Part shown: positions 1 through 31,389 of the stretch, piece after piece
Layout of the letters: every line of letters starts with the position of its first letter
Numbering within the stretch: the first letter of the stretch is position 1
DNA from: Nannobrachium achirus
Lineage: Eukaryota; Chordata; Actinopteri; Myctophiformes; Myctophidae
Length of the DNA stretch: 64,000 nucleotides
Assembly (NCBI GenBank): GCA_963921795.1
Contig: OY997653.1
Location: 61,462,701-61,526,700 of the forward strand
Direction of reading: 5' to 3'
Notes under the pieces: generated by a model
The model's database searches: none
What the model saw: the letters and a program-made list of their open reading frames with translations, nothing else
Told to the model about the DNA's origin: nothing
Made by a program: the position numbers and the translations under genes

Positions 1-19679
<19,679 letters not shown>

Positions 19680-19874
19680 GATCGAGCAATATTTCGGTGC
19701 CTACAATGACAGAACATGAACAATTATTATTCACTCGATGTCAAAATGTCAAAAATAAAAATCCACTTTTGTGATCAATTAAAATGCTGGATTTGGAAGG
19801 ATTCAATAAATTATGTCACATAATTATGTATGTGTAGGCTATATTATAGGCTTTCTAGAGTATTGCTTACCCAC

Positions 19875-20085
19875 CTGTTTATAACGAAAGCAGCCGACAA
19901 AAAAATATTAAATCCACAAAAATGTATAGAAATCCAATAATAGTCCTTTTGAGAATAAAAAAAGAAAATAATGTTTCAATGAAAAGGTCCAATATTTCAG
20001 CGCAGTTAAATCCTAGGTGCTTTTAGGCTATGTAATATGTGGATGTTGTCCTTGGTGTTGTTAATCGCGGCCGCTAAAAAACGAA
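19875..20085 (-). other. thbs1: thbs1 exon 1, non-coding 5' UTR (5' end estimated)
   Basis: Human THBS1 has a non-coding first exon. Here the minus strand has a donor CAG|GTGGGT at 19875/19874, and an overlapping alternative TGG|GTAAGC four bases later. The 5' end is set by the TATA-like box, so it is approximate. The intron to exon 2 is only about 170 bp. Confidence 0.5.
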
Positions 20086-20110
20086 GTTTAAGCCGAAGGG
20101 ACAAAGTGCC

Positions 20111-20120
20111 ATTTAAATAG
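20111..20120 (-). promoter_or_regulatory. TATA-like box of thbs1 promoter
   Basis: The minus strand reads CTATTTAAAT. It lies 240 bp upstream of the first splice donor and just downstream of a CCAAT box. A start site about 25-30 bp further on (near 20080-20088) is inferred, not observed. Confidence 0.55.
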
Positions 20121-20150
20121 TTTCGTGAAATTCCTAAGAAGTCCTCTCGC

Positions 20151-20158
20151 CCAATCAG
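20151..20158 (-). promoter_or_regulatory. CCAAT box (NF-Y-type) of thbs1 promoter
   Basis: CCAATCAG reads on the plus strand, so it is an inverted CCAAT box relative to the gene. It lies about 32 bp upstream of the TATA-like box. NF-Y acts in either orientation, and a functional NF-Y site close to the start is known in the human THBS1 promoter. Placement here is by motif and spacing only. Confidence 0.6.
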
Positions 20159-20227
20159 ATCGTGGAGAGAAAAAAAAGGGACGAGCCTATAGCCCTGTAC
20201 CTCACTGTGAGTGTGAGTACTGGTGGA

Positions 20228-20412
20228 CAGTGGCGTCAGTTCAGCAAAAGCTAAGGTATGGCAACATGACCGGCACCAGTCATGTTGCCATACCTTAGCA
20301 ACAGGCATGATGAATTTATTTTAAGAAGTGTATTTCATTTTTTCCCCACTGTAGCCAAGGTCTGGCAGCTGCCATACCTATAGGCTATAGCCATACCCAA
20401 TTGACGCCTCTG
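20228..20412 (+). mobile_element. hAT-like MITE in the thbs1 upstream promoter region
   Basis: It begins CAGTGGCGTCAGTT and ends AATTGACGCCTCTG. The flanks are CTGGTGGA and GTGGTGGA (7 of 8). It holds perfect 21-bp arms at 20250-20270 and 20279-20299 (core CTAAGGTATGGCAACATGAC) around an 8-base loop. It is inserted in the end of a family G element, about 110 bp upstream of the TATA-like box. Confidence 0.7.
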
Positions 20413-20906
20413 GTGGTGGAAAAAGTACTTAGATTTTAAGTAAAAGTATCAATACTGCAATATAAAAAAATACTCTTTACAAGTTAAAGTCTGGGATTAA
20501 AAATGTACTTGAGTAAAAGTACAAAAAGTATTGTCTTCAAAATGTACTTAAAGTACCTAAAGTAAAAGTACTCATTATGCAGAATGTTTTGAAGTTTTCA
20601 AATGTATAACAATTCTTTTTAAATAGCATTGTGAGCTTGTAGATCGGCTATCTTCAAATGTAGGCCTATATAGGGCTGAAGTGGTTAATGTAGTTTTGTA
20701 TTAATAATCAAAATCTATAAATTAGTAGCCTAACTAAAGTTTTCAAATGTATAAATGTAGTGGAGTAAAAGTAGTAAAGTAATTGGATCCGAGATGTAGG
20801 CTAGAAGTAAAAGTATTGGAAATTGGAAATACTCCAGTAAAGTACAAATACCTCAAAAGGTTACTTAAGTATACAGTAAATGTACATAGTTACTTTACAA
20901 CACTGC
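20413..20906 (+). mobile_element. MITE family G copy, split by the promoter MITE
   Basis: GGTGGAAAAAGTACTTAG start, A/T-rich AAAGTAAAAGTACTC repeats, and end TTACTTTACAACACTG. A half hairpin module (TTGTGAGCTTGTAGATCGGC) is at 20629-20648. Confidence 0.65.
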
Positions 20907-20920
20907 ATATGCACACAAGG

Positions 20921-20948
20921 AGAGAGAGAGAGAGAGAGAGGGGGGGGG

Positions 20949-21046
<98 letters not shown>

Positions 21047-21080
21047 AGGGGGGAGAGAGAGAGAGAGACAGAGAGGGGGG

Positions 21081-21117
<37 letters not shown>

Positions 21118-21124
21118 AGGGGGG

Positions 21125-21209
<85 letters not shown>

Positions 21210-21233
21210 GGAGGGGGGGGGGGGAGAGAGAGA

Positions 21234-21273
<40 letters not shown>
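20921..21273 (+). repeat. GA microsatellite with G-run interruptions
   Basis: About 350 bp of (GA)n broken by seven or so runs of 6-10 G. It creates false ORFs on both strands. Confidence 0.97.
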
Positions 21274-22113
21274 AAACACATTCCACCAAAGGATGAGGGA
21301 CCAAATTCCATCACTGGACTTGTACTTTATTAGCCCGGCGTTTCCGGTCGCTGGGCCTTTCATCACATTTTTATTATTATTATTATATTTATTGTATAAT
21401 TTTCCATTGCTCTGATCTTTTAAAGGACATATACTGTAGCCTTGGTGACTTTTATGCTATTCCAGCACATCCACTTCATTATTCGCAAACACGCATGCTT
21501 TTTACGCGGTATAGATAGGCCTGCTGTAGCCTATATTAAATTCATTTAAAGTCAAATGGTGATTATCTTTCTCTTTAAATGATATCTCGCACCAGTGCTT
21601 CTCAAAGGGGATTCCAGGGGACTTTGTGGGTTTCTTTATGGGCGTCTACTCTAAACTGACCCATACTCAAGTCATTTGTATGCTGTCAGAGTTAAGGGGA
21701 GACCTTGAGGTGTAAACGTTTGAGAAACACGTGTCTCCCACCATGATGGAACACACAGCACAGGCACCCTGAAATAGAGTCGTCTCCTCTATCCATGGCT
21801 ATAGGATGCTCTGCAGGTTGCCTGTTGCACTACTGGGTTTGTCCACTAGGAGCCGACGTGAGTTCACTGCTGGAGCCTGAGGCTGTGCAAGGTGTTCAGT
21901 TGGATGAGCACACCTGGAGTTGTTGTCATGCACACCTTCTCCTCTGCCTTTGATAGACATTTGACTGCATTGTGGAAATATAGCTTCATGTCGATTGAAT
22001 TAAATGCTTAGTAATCTTTATTCTTTTAGTTGAATTGAACCTTGAATTGAACCTGAAAGTATTGGGCCAATGCTATATTATAATAGTACAAAAAATCAGT
22101 GTTGAATGAAATG
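21274..22113. other. intergenic, little structure
   Basis: A degraded family N element lies at about 21592-21735 (CAGTGCTTCTCAAAGG to GTTTGAGAAACAC). The rest shows no recognisable gene or repeat. Confidence 0.5.
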
Positions 22114-23599
22114 CAGGGGTCTTCAACGTTTTCAGGCCAAGGACCCCTTAGTTGAGAGAGAGTTGAAGCAGGGACCCCCACAACCTTTTCATAGATTCCA
22201 TATACTCAGGCCCGGATTTATATGACATGAGGCCCCTGGGCAAGGGGAAATAAAGAGGCCCTCGTGCGCGCGCAAAAATTCCACCTCCGGTCCACCTGAC
22301 CACACCGTGACCTCACCTCCGGACCGGCCCATGCATAATGTGACTGTGTGCAGAGGCGTAATTTGACTAATATCTAGGGTGTTGCAAGGAATTAAGTGTA
22401 TCCACCCGCCCGTAGGGCGGGTGCGAATTTTTGGGGGTTTTACCTGTTTTTGGGTGCTTTTTATATCAATTTCGGGTGTTTATTCCCCACACAACAGTCT
22501 AACAAGGAGCTGCAGATAGCTGTTATTATTTATTTAGCATGCAGCGAAACACACACACGCGGATACAGAATTGGAGTTTGCGTGCATGTGTGTAGCCTAC
22601 GTGTGTGGAAAGTACCGTATACATAGAGTGGGCGGGCTTTAGACTGCACTAAGTTTTCAGAGCAGCTATATGCAGTGCGGCCAGCAGAGCAGAAGCTCTC
22701 AATAATAAAACAAAATGTACTGTAACTAAACACAAATATCACTTTATTTGGATTGTAATACTTTAAAATTTCATCATTAAATTAACTCATTCAGGGTCTT
22801 TTCAAAATGGCTTCCAAGTTCCACACCACCTCCCTCTCCATAGACTTCCATGTAATTCATAGTGCACGGATCATGCACGCCCATGCCTAGATCATGCACC
22901 ACGTGTGTGCACACTGTTCACAGCTTTCAAACAAAAAAATCCGAATGGAAATCCGTTCAGGCATTCATGAGCTAGCAGCCATTATGTTTTCTTGAAATGT
23001 AAACAAACATGGCTGCCATGTTTGAAAGATGGGGTTGGTATGGGGGTTAAACATGGAATTTCGCGATTGCGATCATGCCTACTAAATTTTTGGGGGTCCA
23101 AAAAAAAAAGTTTTTTTGAAAAAAAAAAAAAAAAAATTTTTTTTTTTTTTTTTTTTTTGAGGCCCCCCTCCCCTGAGGCCCCCGGGCGCGTGCCCACCCT
23201 AGCCCAATGGTAAGTCCGGCCCTGCATATACTGTAGTTTCATCGTTTGACAGCACGATCATCAGTGTATTTTGGATTCATGTCAATTTGTGTTTTCAGAT
23301 ATTTAACCAATCAACACTATAGAATCTTGACCTTTCACTCTGTACTTGGTCTGCTCCTTTTCCCCTCTACACAAAAACCCTTTGCCGAAAATAGCTGATC
23401 TACAAGCTCTCAACGTTGAGAGCTTAATGTAGATCTGCTATTTTTGGCTAAAGTTCTCAGAATACGAACACTAGGGTTCAAGTGCATGCATATAAAAAGG
23501 AGAAAAAAAGTTTCTATCACACAAAGATTTGGAGGACCCCCTGTGTAGTAACTCTGAGGACCCCCTAGGGGTCCCGGACCCCCTGTCGAAGACCCCTGT
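22114..23599 (+). mobile_element. MITE family C split by a nested element
   Basis: It begins CAGGGGTCTTCAACGTTTTC and ends CTGTCGAAGACCCCTG. The family C interior (GTTTGACAGCACGATCATCA, hairpin 23385-23450) resumes after the nested 1-kb element at 22207-23224. Confidence 0.8.
22207..23224 (+). mobile_element. nested hAT-like element with perfect TSD CATATACT
   Basis: Ends CAGGCCCGGATTTA and TAAGTCCGGCCCTG; flanks CATATACT at 22199-22206 and 23225-23232. 1018 bp with no coding capacity seen. It includes an A-run/T-run pair (about 23100-23158) that forms a hairpin-prone tract. Confidence 0.85.
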
Positions 23600-23771
23600 T
23601 GTAATATATTTTTGTTAGTAGGCTACATCCACGTATATGGGTATATGTGTTTTGGTTTCTTTCAACCATGCACCCACCCACCCATCCAGGTCGGCTATCA
23701 ATAACCTGGTTCCACCATGTGGTTTTCCATCATTCAGCGTCTGTCTGTGGATCAAGTCATCTTGTAGTGGA

Positions 23772-24275
23772 CAGGGATGTCGCACCAAATTCTGAGCACT
23801 GGGTACAAGGATTCACTGCGTTGTTTTGTGCTTTAACTATTGAAAAATAGCAGATATACAAGCTCACAAGCGCGGCACCGAGTGCCGCGCTGCGAGCTTG
23901 TAGATCTGCTATTTTTGAAAAATCGTGAAAAGTCTTTGAAGTTTTTTTTTGTGAAAAACCTATGTTTCTGTGTCAGTGGTGCTCAAACTTTTTCATGTGA
24001 AGGACCCCCAAAATGACATGTATTTGGCCACGGACCCCCATCTCAAAATATTTAGCTCCAGGGACCACCCCCCAGAAGCAACATTTGAGTTACAAATGTT
24101 CACTTGAAAAATATACTTTTCAAAAAATAGCAGATCTACAGGTGCCGCGCTGTGAGCTTGTATATCTGCTATTTATATCTGCTATTTTTCAATAGTATAA
24201 CATAAATAGGGCCCCTCCACCTTGGGCCCTAGTAACCCAGTCCCACTTCCCCCCCCCCCCCCCCCTTGTGACGCC
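23772..24275 (+). mobile_element. hAT-like MITE, family A
   Basis: CAGGGATGTCGCACC start, TTGTGACGCCC end. Hairpins are at 23841-23926 and 24120-24200, the second partly duplicated. A C-run of about 18 lies near the right end. TSD unclear. Confidence 0.75.
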
Positions 24276-24496
24276 CGACGGTCAGTGATGTGTTTCACAG
24301 AGCGTCCCCACTGCGTCTCCACCACTCTTCTCCCGCCAGGCTCATAATAAACCCCCTCTTTATCTTAATCCAGGAGAGTTATTAAAAAGGGGGATGAAAA
24401 GAAAGAGAGGGGAGCTCACTTCGAAGCAAGTGCTCCTCCGTCTCCTCCTCCGCCCCTATAACACGTTCTCCTAACAGACATCACAGTGTTTTGGAC

Positions 24497-25011
24497 CAGG
24501 GTTGTCGCACCAAATTCTGGGCCCTGGGTGGGTACAAGGATTCATTGTGGGGCCCCCCCCCCATGAATGTTCTTCATAGGGGGAAGTGGGAACGCATTAT
24601 TCCTTTAATTATTTGATATACTTTAGCTATTGAAAAATAGCAGATATACAAGCTTGTATATCTGCTATTTTTGAAAAAAACGTGAAAATGTGTGCATCAA
24701 GTCTTCGAATATTTCAAATCCTTCTAAGTTTTTTTTTGTAAAACCTATGTTTCTATGTCAGTGGCGCGCAAACCTTTTCATGTGAAGGACCCCCAAAATG
24801 ATATGTAGGCTATTTGGCCACAGTTACAAATGTTTGCTTAAAAAATACATATATTCAAAGATTTGGCACACATTTTCAAATAGCAGATCTACAAGCTCGC
24901 AGCTTGTATATCTGCTATGTTTCAATAGCTAATGTATAAGATAATTAAGGCCCCTCCACCTTGGGCCCTAGTAACTCAGTGCCACTTTCTCCCCCCCTTG
25001 TGACGCCCCTG
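24497..25011 (+). mobile_element. hAT-like MITE, family A
   Basis: CAGGGTTGTCGCACC start and GTGACGCCCCTG end. Both hairpins are reduced to short stems (24630-24680, 24876-24925). The flanks TTTTGGAC / GTTTTGAC suggest a TSD with an indel. Confidence 0.75.
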
Positions 25012-26219
25012 GTTTTGACTGACGACGGTAGAAACATCAGCTGGAGATACCCCCCCCCCTTTGACGGACAAGTAATCAAGCCTCTTGCCTTTCATGGTGA
25101 CACAGAAAGACGCGAGCGCCCTTGGCTGCTGGGAGAAGTGCAGTATATCAAAGTGGATGGCTAAGACAGATGTGTTTAGGACTTCTAAGGACAGTTGTTC
25201 ACTGTTGGAGTAGCCTATACTGCATCCAGGGGGTCTGGGCTGTGGAGGCTGGTGATTTGCTGGTTTGCACTCACTGACAGGTAAGTGAGGTGTCTGGGAA
25301 AACGTGGAGTGGTCCTATGGCTACGCTGGTGCCTGTCAGTCTCTGGCTCAGGTTAGGACCCCCGATGGAACCTAGATGGATTGTTACAGTCAATGGCTCA
25401 GGTTTTGAGACAGTGTAAGCAAATACCGAGATTGGCAGATTTCACCCAGGTTTTTTCATCTCACTCACTTTGTCTGCTGACCTCATTCAGCAACGAAATA
25501 AAAAAAGAAACAAAAATTTAAAATAAAACAATTCACAGGAGACTAAAAAAATCGAACCTCTGTTCGAAGTGGAGCTGTGTGTGTGTGTGTGTGTGTGCAA
25601 CAGCGCCCCTCCCTTAACATGTGTGGTCAGAAAAGGTTACTGCAGGCTACAGACAGACAGACACGGAGACAGACAGACCCACACACACGGCCACGTATAG
25701 GGAGCTTGTGTTCCACGCAGCTCCAAAAAGAAGAAGACGCGTGTGACGTGTGATCTTGGCAAGTTGCCCCAGAAAATGTGCCAATCTCATCTGGCACCAA
25801 CCAGAATGTACATACATTTAGTTCACATAACAAAAGCCTACACGGGTGTCTTCTGCAATGTAATATGGGTTAAGGTTGAATGATGTGATCTGACACTTTT
25901 TTTTAATGATCTTTAATTGACCTCCAGGTAAAAAAGAAAGAAGAAAAAGGAGCAAAATAGCTTTAAGGCAACGTTACACTGCTTTACTTTACAGGTGCCT
26001 ATGCACATGCATTCAGGTTGAGGTTTGTTGTCACACATATCCATACAGGTACAGATACAATGAAATGCTTGTGCCAGGAGCACTCTCAGCCTTATAACAC
26101 AAAGACATGGTCACAGTGACCTACAAGAGTCACAGTATATCTTTTAATCTAGGCGTGCAAAAGCCTAGAGTCACTGAAATGATCTGCACACACACAAACT
26201 AAATTGTAATTGTATATTG
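25012..26219. other. intergenic, no gene recognised
   Basis: Only simple features: a GT run at 25577-25598, an ACAGACAG stretch near 25651-25678 and A-rich tracts. No ORF here has protein-like character. Confidence 0.5.
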
Positions 26220-26760
26220 TACAACATCCACAGTGTTAATTGTTTACTGTCAGAGCCGGCACCTGACACCGGCACCTGACACTGTGGTTCCCCTGACACA
26301 TCACAGGTGACATCACAGGTGACATCACAGTGATGTCAGATACTCAGAGCAGGGATAATGCCTCACACTGTGGTTCTATTGTTATATTGTTGTTGATGTA
26401 CTGACACATTATCTTGCTTATTAGATGTATTGTATTACCGGCTTATTGTAATTCGCTTTGGATTAAAAGCGTCTGCTATATGCCTAAACTGTAAACTGTA
26501 AACTGTTCCCCTGATACATCACTGTGACATCACAGAGGTTCAGACAGGGATCTCCATGTATGGGCATAAAAGGGATTGTATGTTGTGATGTCATGGGAAC
26601 CACTCTATGCCCATATATGGAGATCCCTGATGTCATCAATATTAAGCCCTGCATATCTAACAGGACTTCATATCCATATATGGGGAACTGGTCCGATATT
26701 CCAGGACATGGCACGACCTCGGTCGCTCGTCGCCCTGAGGCGTCTGTCTTACTAGTTTAA
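26220..26760. repeat. repeat family L copy
   Basis: Shared, in inverted orientation, with 44223-44790. Common segments are GTGATGTCACCTGTGATGTC, CCATATATGGGCAT palindromes and the end CGCCCTGAGGC...ACTAGT. Units CACAGGTGACAT are repeated near 26300. Confidence 0.65.
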
Positions 26761-26832
26761 CTATGAGGGTGTAAAAATAGACCAATGTTTGTTCTCATTG
26801 ATGACTCCCTCCAGAGGCACCAGTCTCATCAA

Positions 26833-27001
<169 letters not shown>

Positions 27002-27137
27002 TCTTCGTGTTTCTCTCCCTTTCTGTTTGTGTGTGTGTTTTGTAAATACTGATTTGTCACAGTCCCTTGTGTACCTTTGGTCAAAGTGACGACACCGAGA
27101 GCCCTGTGACGTGTGGGGGGCACCTTTCCTTTGTGCA

Positions 27138-28797
27138 CAGATAGCATAACATCCCCCTATCTGTTGCTATAGGCATAACATCCCCCTATCTGTTGCTATA
27201 GGCATAACATCCCCCTATCTGTTGCTATAGGCATAACATCCCCCTATCTGTTGCTATAGGCATAACATCCCCCTATCTGTTGCTATAGGCATAACATCCC
27301 CCTATCTGTTGCTATAGGCATAACATCCCCCTATCTGTTGCTATAGGCATAACATCCCCCTATCTGTTGCTATAGGCATAACATCCCCCTATCTGTTGCT
27401 ATAGGCATAACATCCCCCTATCTGTTGCTATAGGCATAACATCCCCCTATCTGTTGCTATAGGCATAACATCCCCCTATCTGTTGCTATAGGCAGTTGGC
27501 CTGGGTCCCCCTATCTGTTGCTATAGGCAGTTGGCCTGGGTCCCCCTATCTGTTGCTATAGGCAGTTGGCCTGGGTCCCCCTATGTTGCTATAGGCAGTT
27601 GGCCTGGGTCCCCCTATCTGTTGCTATAGGCAGTTGGCCTGGGTCCCCCTATCTGTTGCTATAGGCAGTTGGCCTGGGTCCCCCTATCTGTTGCTATAGG
27701 CAGTTGGCCTGGGTCCCCCTATCTGTTGCTATAGGCATAACATCCCCCTATCTGTTGCTATAGGCATAACATCCCCCTATCTGTTGCTATAGGCATAACA
27801 TCCCCCTATCTGTTGCTATAGGCATAACATCCCCCTATCTGTTGCTATAGGCATAACATCCCCCTATCTGTTGCTATAGGCATAACATCCCCCTATCTGT
27901 TGCTATAGGCAGTTGGCCTGGGTCCCCCTATCTGTTGCTATAGGCAGTTGGCCTGGGTCCCCCTATCTGTTGCTATAGGCAGTTGGCCTGGGTCCCCCTA
28001 TGTTGCTATAGGCAGTTGGCCTGGGTCCCCCTATCTGTTGCTATAGGCAGTTGGCCTGGGTCCCCCTATCTGTTGCTATAGGCAGTTGGCCTGGGTCCCC
28101 CTATCTGTTGCTATAGGCAGTTGGCCTGGGTCCCCCTATCTGTTGCTATAGGCATAACATCCCCCTATCTGTTGCTATAGGCATAACATCCCCCTATCTG
28201 TTGCTATAGGCATAACATCCCCCTATCTGTTGCTATAGGCATAACATCCCCCTATCTGTTGCTATAGGCATAACATCCCCCTATCTGTTGCTATAGGCAG
28301 TTGGCCTGGGTCCCCCTATCTGTTGCTATAGGCAGTTGGCCTGGGTCCCCCTATCTGTTGCTATAGGCAGTTGGCCTGGGTCCCCCTATGTTGCTATAGG
28401 CAGTTGGCCTGGGTCCCCCTATCTGTTGCTATAGGCAGTTGGCCTGGGTCCCCCTATCTGTTGCTATAGGCAGTTGGCCTGGGTCCCCCTATCTGTTGCT
28501 ATAGGCAGTTGGCCTGGGTCCCCCTATCTGTTGCTATAGGCAGTTGGCCTGGGTCCCCCTATCTGTTGCTATAGGCAGTTGGCCTGGGTCCCCCTATGTT
28601 GCTATAGGCAGTTGGCCTGGGTCCCCCTATCTGTTGCTATAGGCAGTTGGCCTGGGTCCCCCTATGTTGCTATAGGCAGTTGGCCTGGGTCCCCCTATCT
28701 GTTGCTATAGGCAGTTGGCCTGGGTCCTCCTATCTGTTGCTATAGGCAGTTGGCCTGGGTCCTCCTATCTGTTGCTATAGGCAGTTGGCCCGGGTGA
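27138..28797 (+). repeat. 29/35-bp minisatellite with higher-order structure
   Basis: Two unit types share CCCCCTATCTGTTGCTATAG. One continues GCATAACATC (29 bp), the other GCAGTTGGCCTGGGT (35 bp). They occur in alternating blocks: 29-mers 27138-27492, 35-mers to about 27731, 29-mers to 27911, 35-mers to 28152, 29-mers to 28300, then 35-mers. The first three 35-mer blocks have a shortened unit (CCCCCTATGTTGC) as their fourth member (near 27581, 27998, 28385), so blocks were copied as wholes. Confidence 0.95.
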
Positions 28798-28877
28798 TCT
28801 TGGAGGTTTTCCATCTGGTCTAAGCTCATTAAAGAGTCATGTTGGTGTTCGGTGCAGTTGTTATTCTGTATGTTAAG

Positions 28878-29935
28878 CCAGTGAGGATGGAGAGGATCTG
28901 TGTGTGCTGAAGCCCAGTGAGGATGGAGAGGATCTGTGTGTGCTGAGGCCCAGTGAGGAAGGAGAGGATCTGTGTGTGCTGAGGCCCAGTGAGGATGAAG
29001 AGGAACTGTGTGTGCTGAAGGCCCAGTGAGGATGGAGAGGATCTGTGTGTGCTGAGGCCCAGTGAGGATGGAGAGGATCTGTGTGTGCTGAGGCCCAGTG
29101 AGGATGAAGAGGATCTGTGTGTGCTGAAGCCCAGTGAGGATGGAGAGGATCTGTGTGTGCTGAGGCCCAGTGAGGATGAAGAGGATCTGTGTGTGCTGAG
29201 GCCCAGTGAGGAAGGAGAGGATCTGTGTATGCTGAGGCCCAGCCAGTGAGGATGAAGAGGATCTGTGTGTGCTGAGGCCCAGTGAGGATGGAGAGGATCT
29301 GTGTGTGCTGAGGCCCAGTGAGGAAGGAGAGGATCTGTGTGTGCTGAGGCCCAGTGAGGATGGAGAGGATCTGTGTGTGCTGAGGCCCAGTGAGGATGAA
29401 GAGGATCTGTGTGTGCTGAGGCCCAGTGAGGATGGAGAGGATCTGTGTGTGCTGAGGCCCAGTGAGGATGGAGAGGATCTGTGTGTGCTGAGGCCCAGTG
29501 AGGATGAAGAGGATCTGTGTGTGCTGAGGCCCAGTGAGGATGGAGAGGATCTGTGTGTGCTGAGGCCCAGTGAGGATGAAGAGGATCTGTGTGTGCTGAG
29601 GCCCAGTGAGGATGGAGAGGATCTGTGTGTGCTGAGGCCCAGTGAGGAAGGAGAGGATCTGTGTGTGCTGAGGCCCAGTGAGGAAGGAGAGGATCTGTGT
29701 GTGCTGAGGCCCAGTGAGGATGGAGAGGATCTGTGTGTGCTGAGGCCCAGTGAGGATGGAGAGGATCTGTGTGTGCTGAGGCCCAGTGAGGATGGAGAGG
29801 ATCTGTGTGTGCTGAGGCCCAGTGAGGATGGAGAGGATCTGTGTGTGCTGAGGCCCAGTGAGGATGGAGAGGATCTGTGTGTGCTGAGGCCCAGTGAGGA
29901 TGGAGAGGATCTGTGTGTGCTGAAGCCCAGCCAGG
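28878..29935 (+). repeat. 36-bp minisatellite, about 29 copies
   Basis: The unit is GAGGCCCAGTGAGGATGGAG plus AGGATCTGTGTGTGCT, with GATGAAG and GAAGGAG variants. 36 is a multiple of three, so stop-free frames persist on both strands (LRPSEDGEDLCV on plus, ASAHTDPLHPHW on minus, up to 458 codons). No gene context supports coding. Confidence 0.95.
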
Positions 29936-30065
29936 ATTCCAGTGCTGCGCTGGGCTACTGGAGTGCTGTTCTTGGCAGTGGAAAACATAAGCAATAGGAT
30001 CAGGAGACAAGGCCTCTGAATACACAGACATATTTTCATACAGACTCGTCGAGTCCACCTGCACG

Positions 30066-30179
<114 letters not shown>

Positions 30180-30284
30180 CACATATACGTACACAACACA
30201 TGCATGCATGCTGGTAGAGTTTACAAATCTCCTTCTCTTTCCTGTCCTCTCCTTTCCTTCTCTGTCCTCTGTTCTTCTCTCTGA

Positions 30285-31000
30285 ATACTCTATGCCAGGG
30301 GTCTTCTCTGTCCTCTGTTCTTCTCTCTGAATACTCTATGCCAGGGGTCTTCTCTGTCCTCTGTTCTTCTCTCTGAATACTCTATGCCAGGGGTCTTCTC
30401 TGTCCTCTGTTCTTCTCTCTGAATACTCTATGCCAGGGGTCCTCTGTTCTTCTCTCTGAATACTCTATGCCAGGGGTCTTCTCTGTCTTCTGTTCTTCTC
30501 TCTGAATACTCTATGCCAGGGGTCTTCTCTGTCCTCTGTTCTTCTCTCTGAATACTCTATGCCAGGGGTCTTCTCTGTCCTCTGTTCTTCTCTCTGAATA
30601 CTCTATGCCAGGGGTCCTCTGTTCTTCTCTCTGAATACTCTATGCCAGGGGTCTTCTCTGTCTTCTGTTCTTCTCTCTGAATACTCTATGCCAGGGGTCT
30701 TCTCTGTCCTCTGTTCTTCTCTCTGAATACTCTATGCCAGGGGTCCTCTGTTCTTCTCTCTGAATACTCTATGCCAGGGGTCTTCTCTGTCTTCTGTTCT
30801 TCTCTCTGAATACTCTATGCCAGGGGTCTTCTCTGTCCTCTGTTCTTCTCTCTGAATACTCTATGCCAGGGGTCTTCTCTGTCCTCTGTTCTTCTCTCTG
30901 AATACTCTATGCCAGGGGTCCTCTGTTCTTCTCTCTGAATACTCTATGCCAGGGGTCTTCTCTGTCCTCTGTTCTTCTCTCTGAATACTCTATGCCAGGG
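30285..31000 (+). repeat. 46/37-bp minisatellite built on a transposon junction
   Basis: About 17 copies of a unit containing TGAATACTCTATGCCAGGGG plus TCTTCTCTGTCCTCTGTTCT. Short units lack nine bases. Each unit includes CTCTATGC, the target duplication of the adjacent family C MITE, followed by CAGGGGTC(TTC), that MITE's terminus. Confidence 0.95.
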
Positions 31001-31381
31001 GTCTTCAACGTTTTCAGGCCAAGGACCCCTTAGTTGAGAGAGAGATGAAGCAGGGACCCCCCACAATCTGGGCATAGATTCCATATAGTTTCATCGTTTG
31101 ACAGCACAGTCATCAGTGTATTTTGGATTCATGTCAATTTGTATTTTCAGATATTTAACCACTTGAACCGTCAATACTTAATAAACTTGACCTTTCACTC
31201 TGTTCTTTGCAAGGCATTGTGAGCTTGTAGATCGGCTATTTTTGTCTTCTGGCTTAAGTTTTCAAAATATGGACACTAGGGTTCAAGCGGTTCATATACA
31301 AAAAAAAGTTTATATCACACAACAATTTGGAGGACCCCCTGTAGTAACTCTGGGGACCCCCTAGGGTGTTGAAGACCCCTG
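30996..31381 (+). mobile_element. hAT-like MITE, family C, perfect TSD CTCTATGC
   Basis: 386 bp, CAGGGGTCTTCAACGTTTTC to GTTGAAGACCCCTG. The flanks are CTCTATGC at 30988-30995 and 31382-31389. Only the right half of the hairpin module remains (31206-31243). A minisatellite starts at its left boundary. Confidence 0.9.
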
Positions 31382-31389
31382 CTCTATGC

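Noticed and set aside
20783-21366. RERERE and SLSLSL ORFs on both strands
   Set aside because: Pure GA microsatellite translation.
27138-28797. CRISPR-like array
   Set aside because: Units are contiguous direct repeats without unique spacers, and the genome is eukaryotic. Likewise for 59.1-61.6 and 34.7-35.3 kb.
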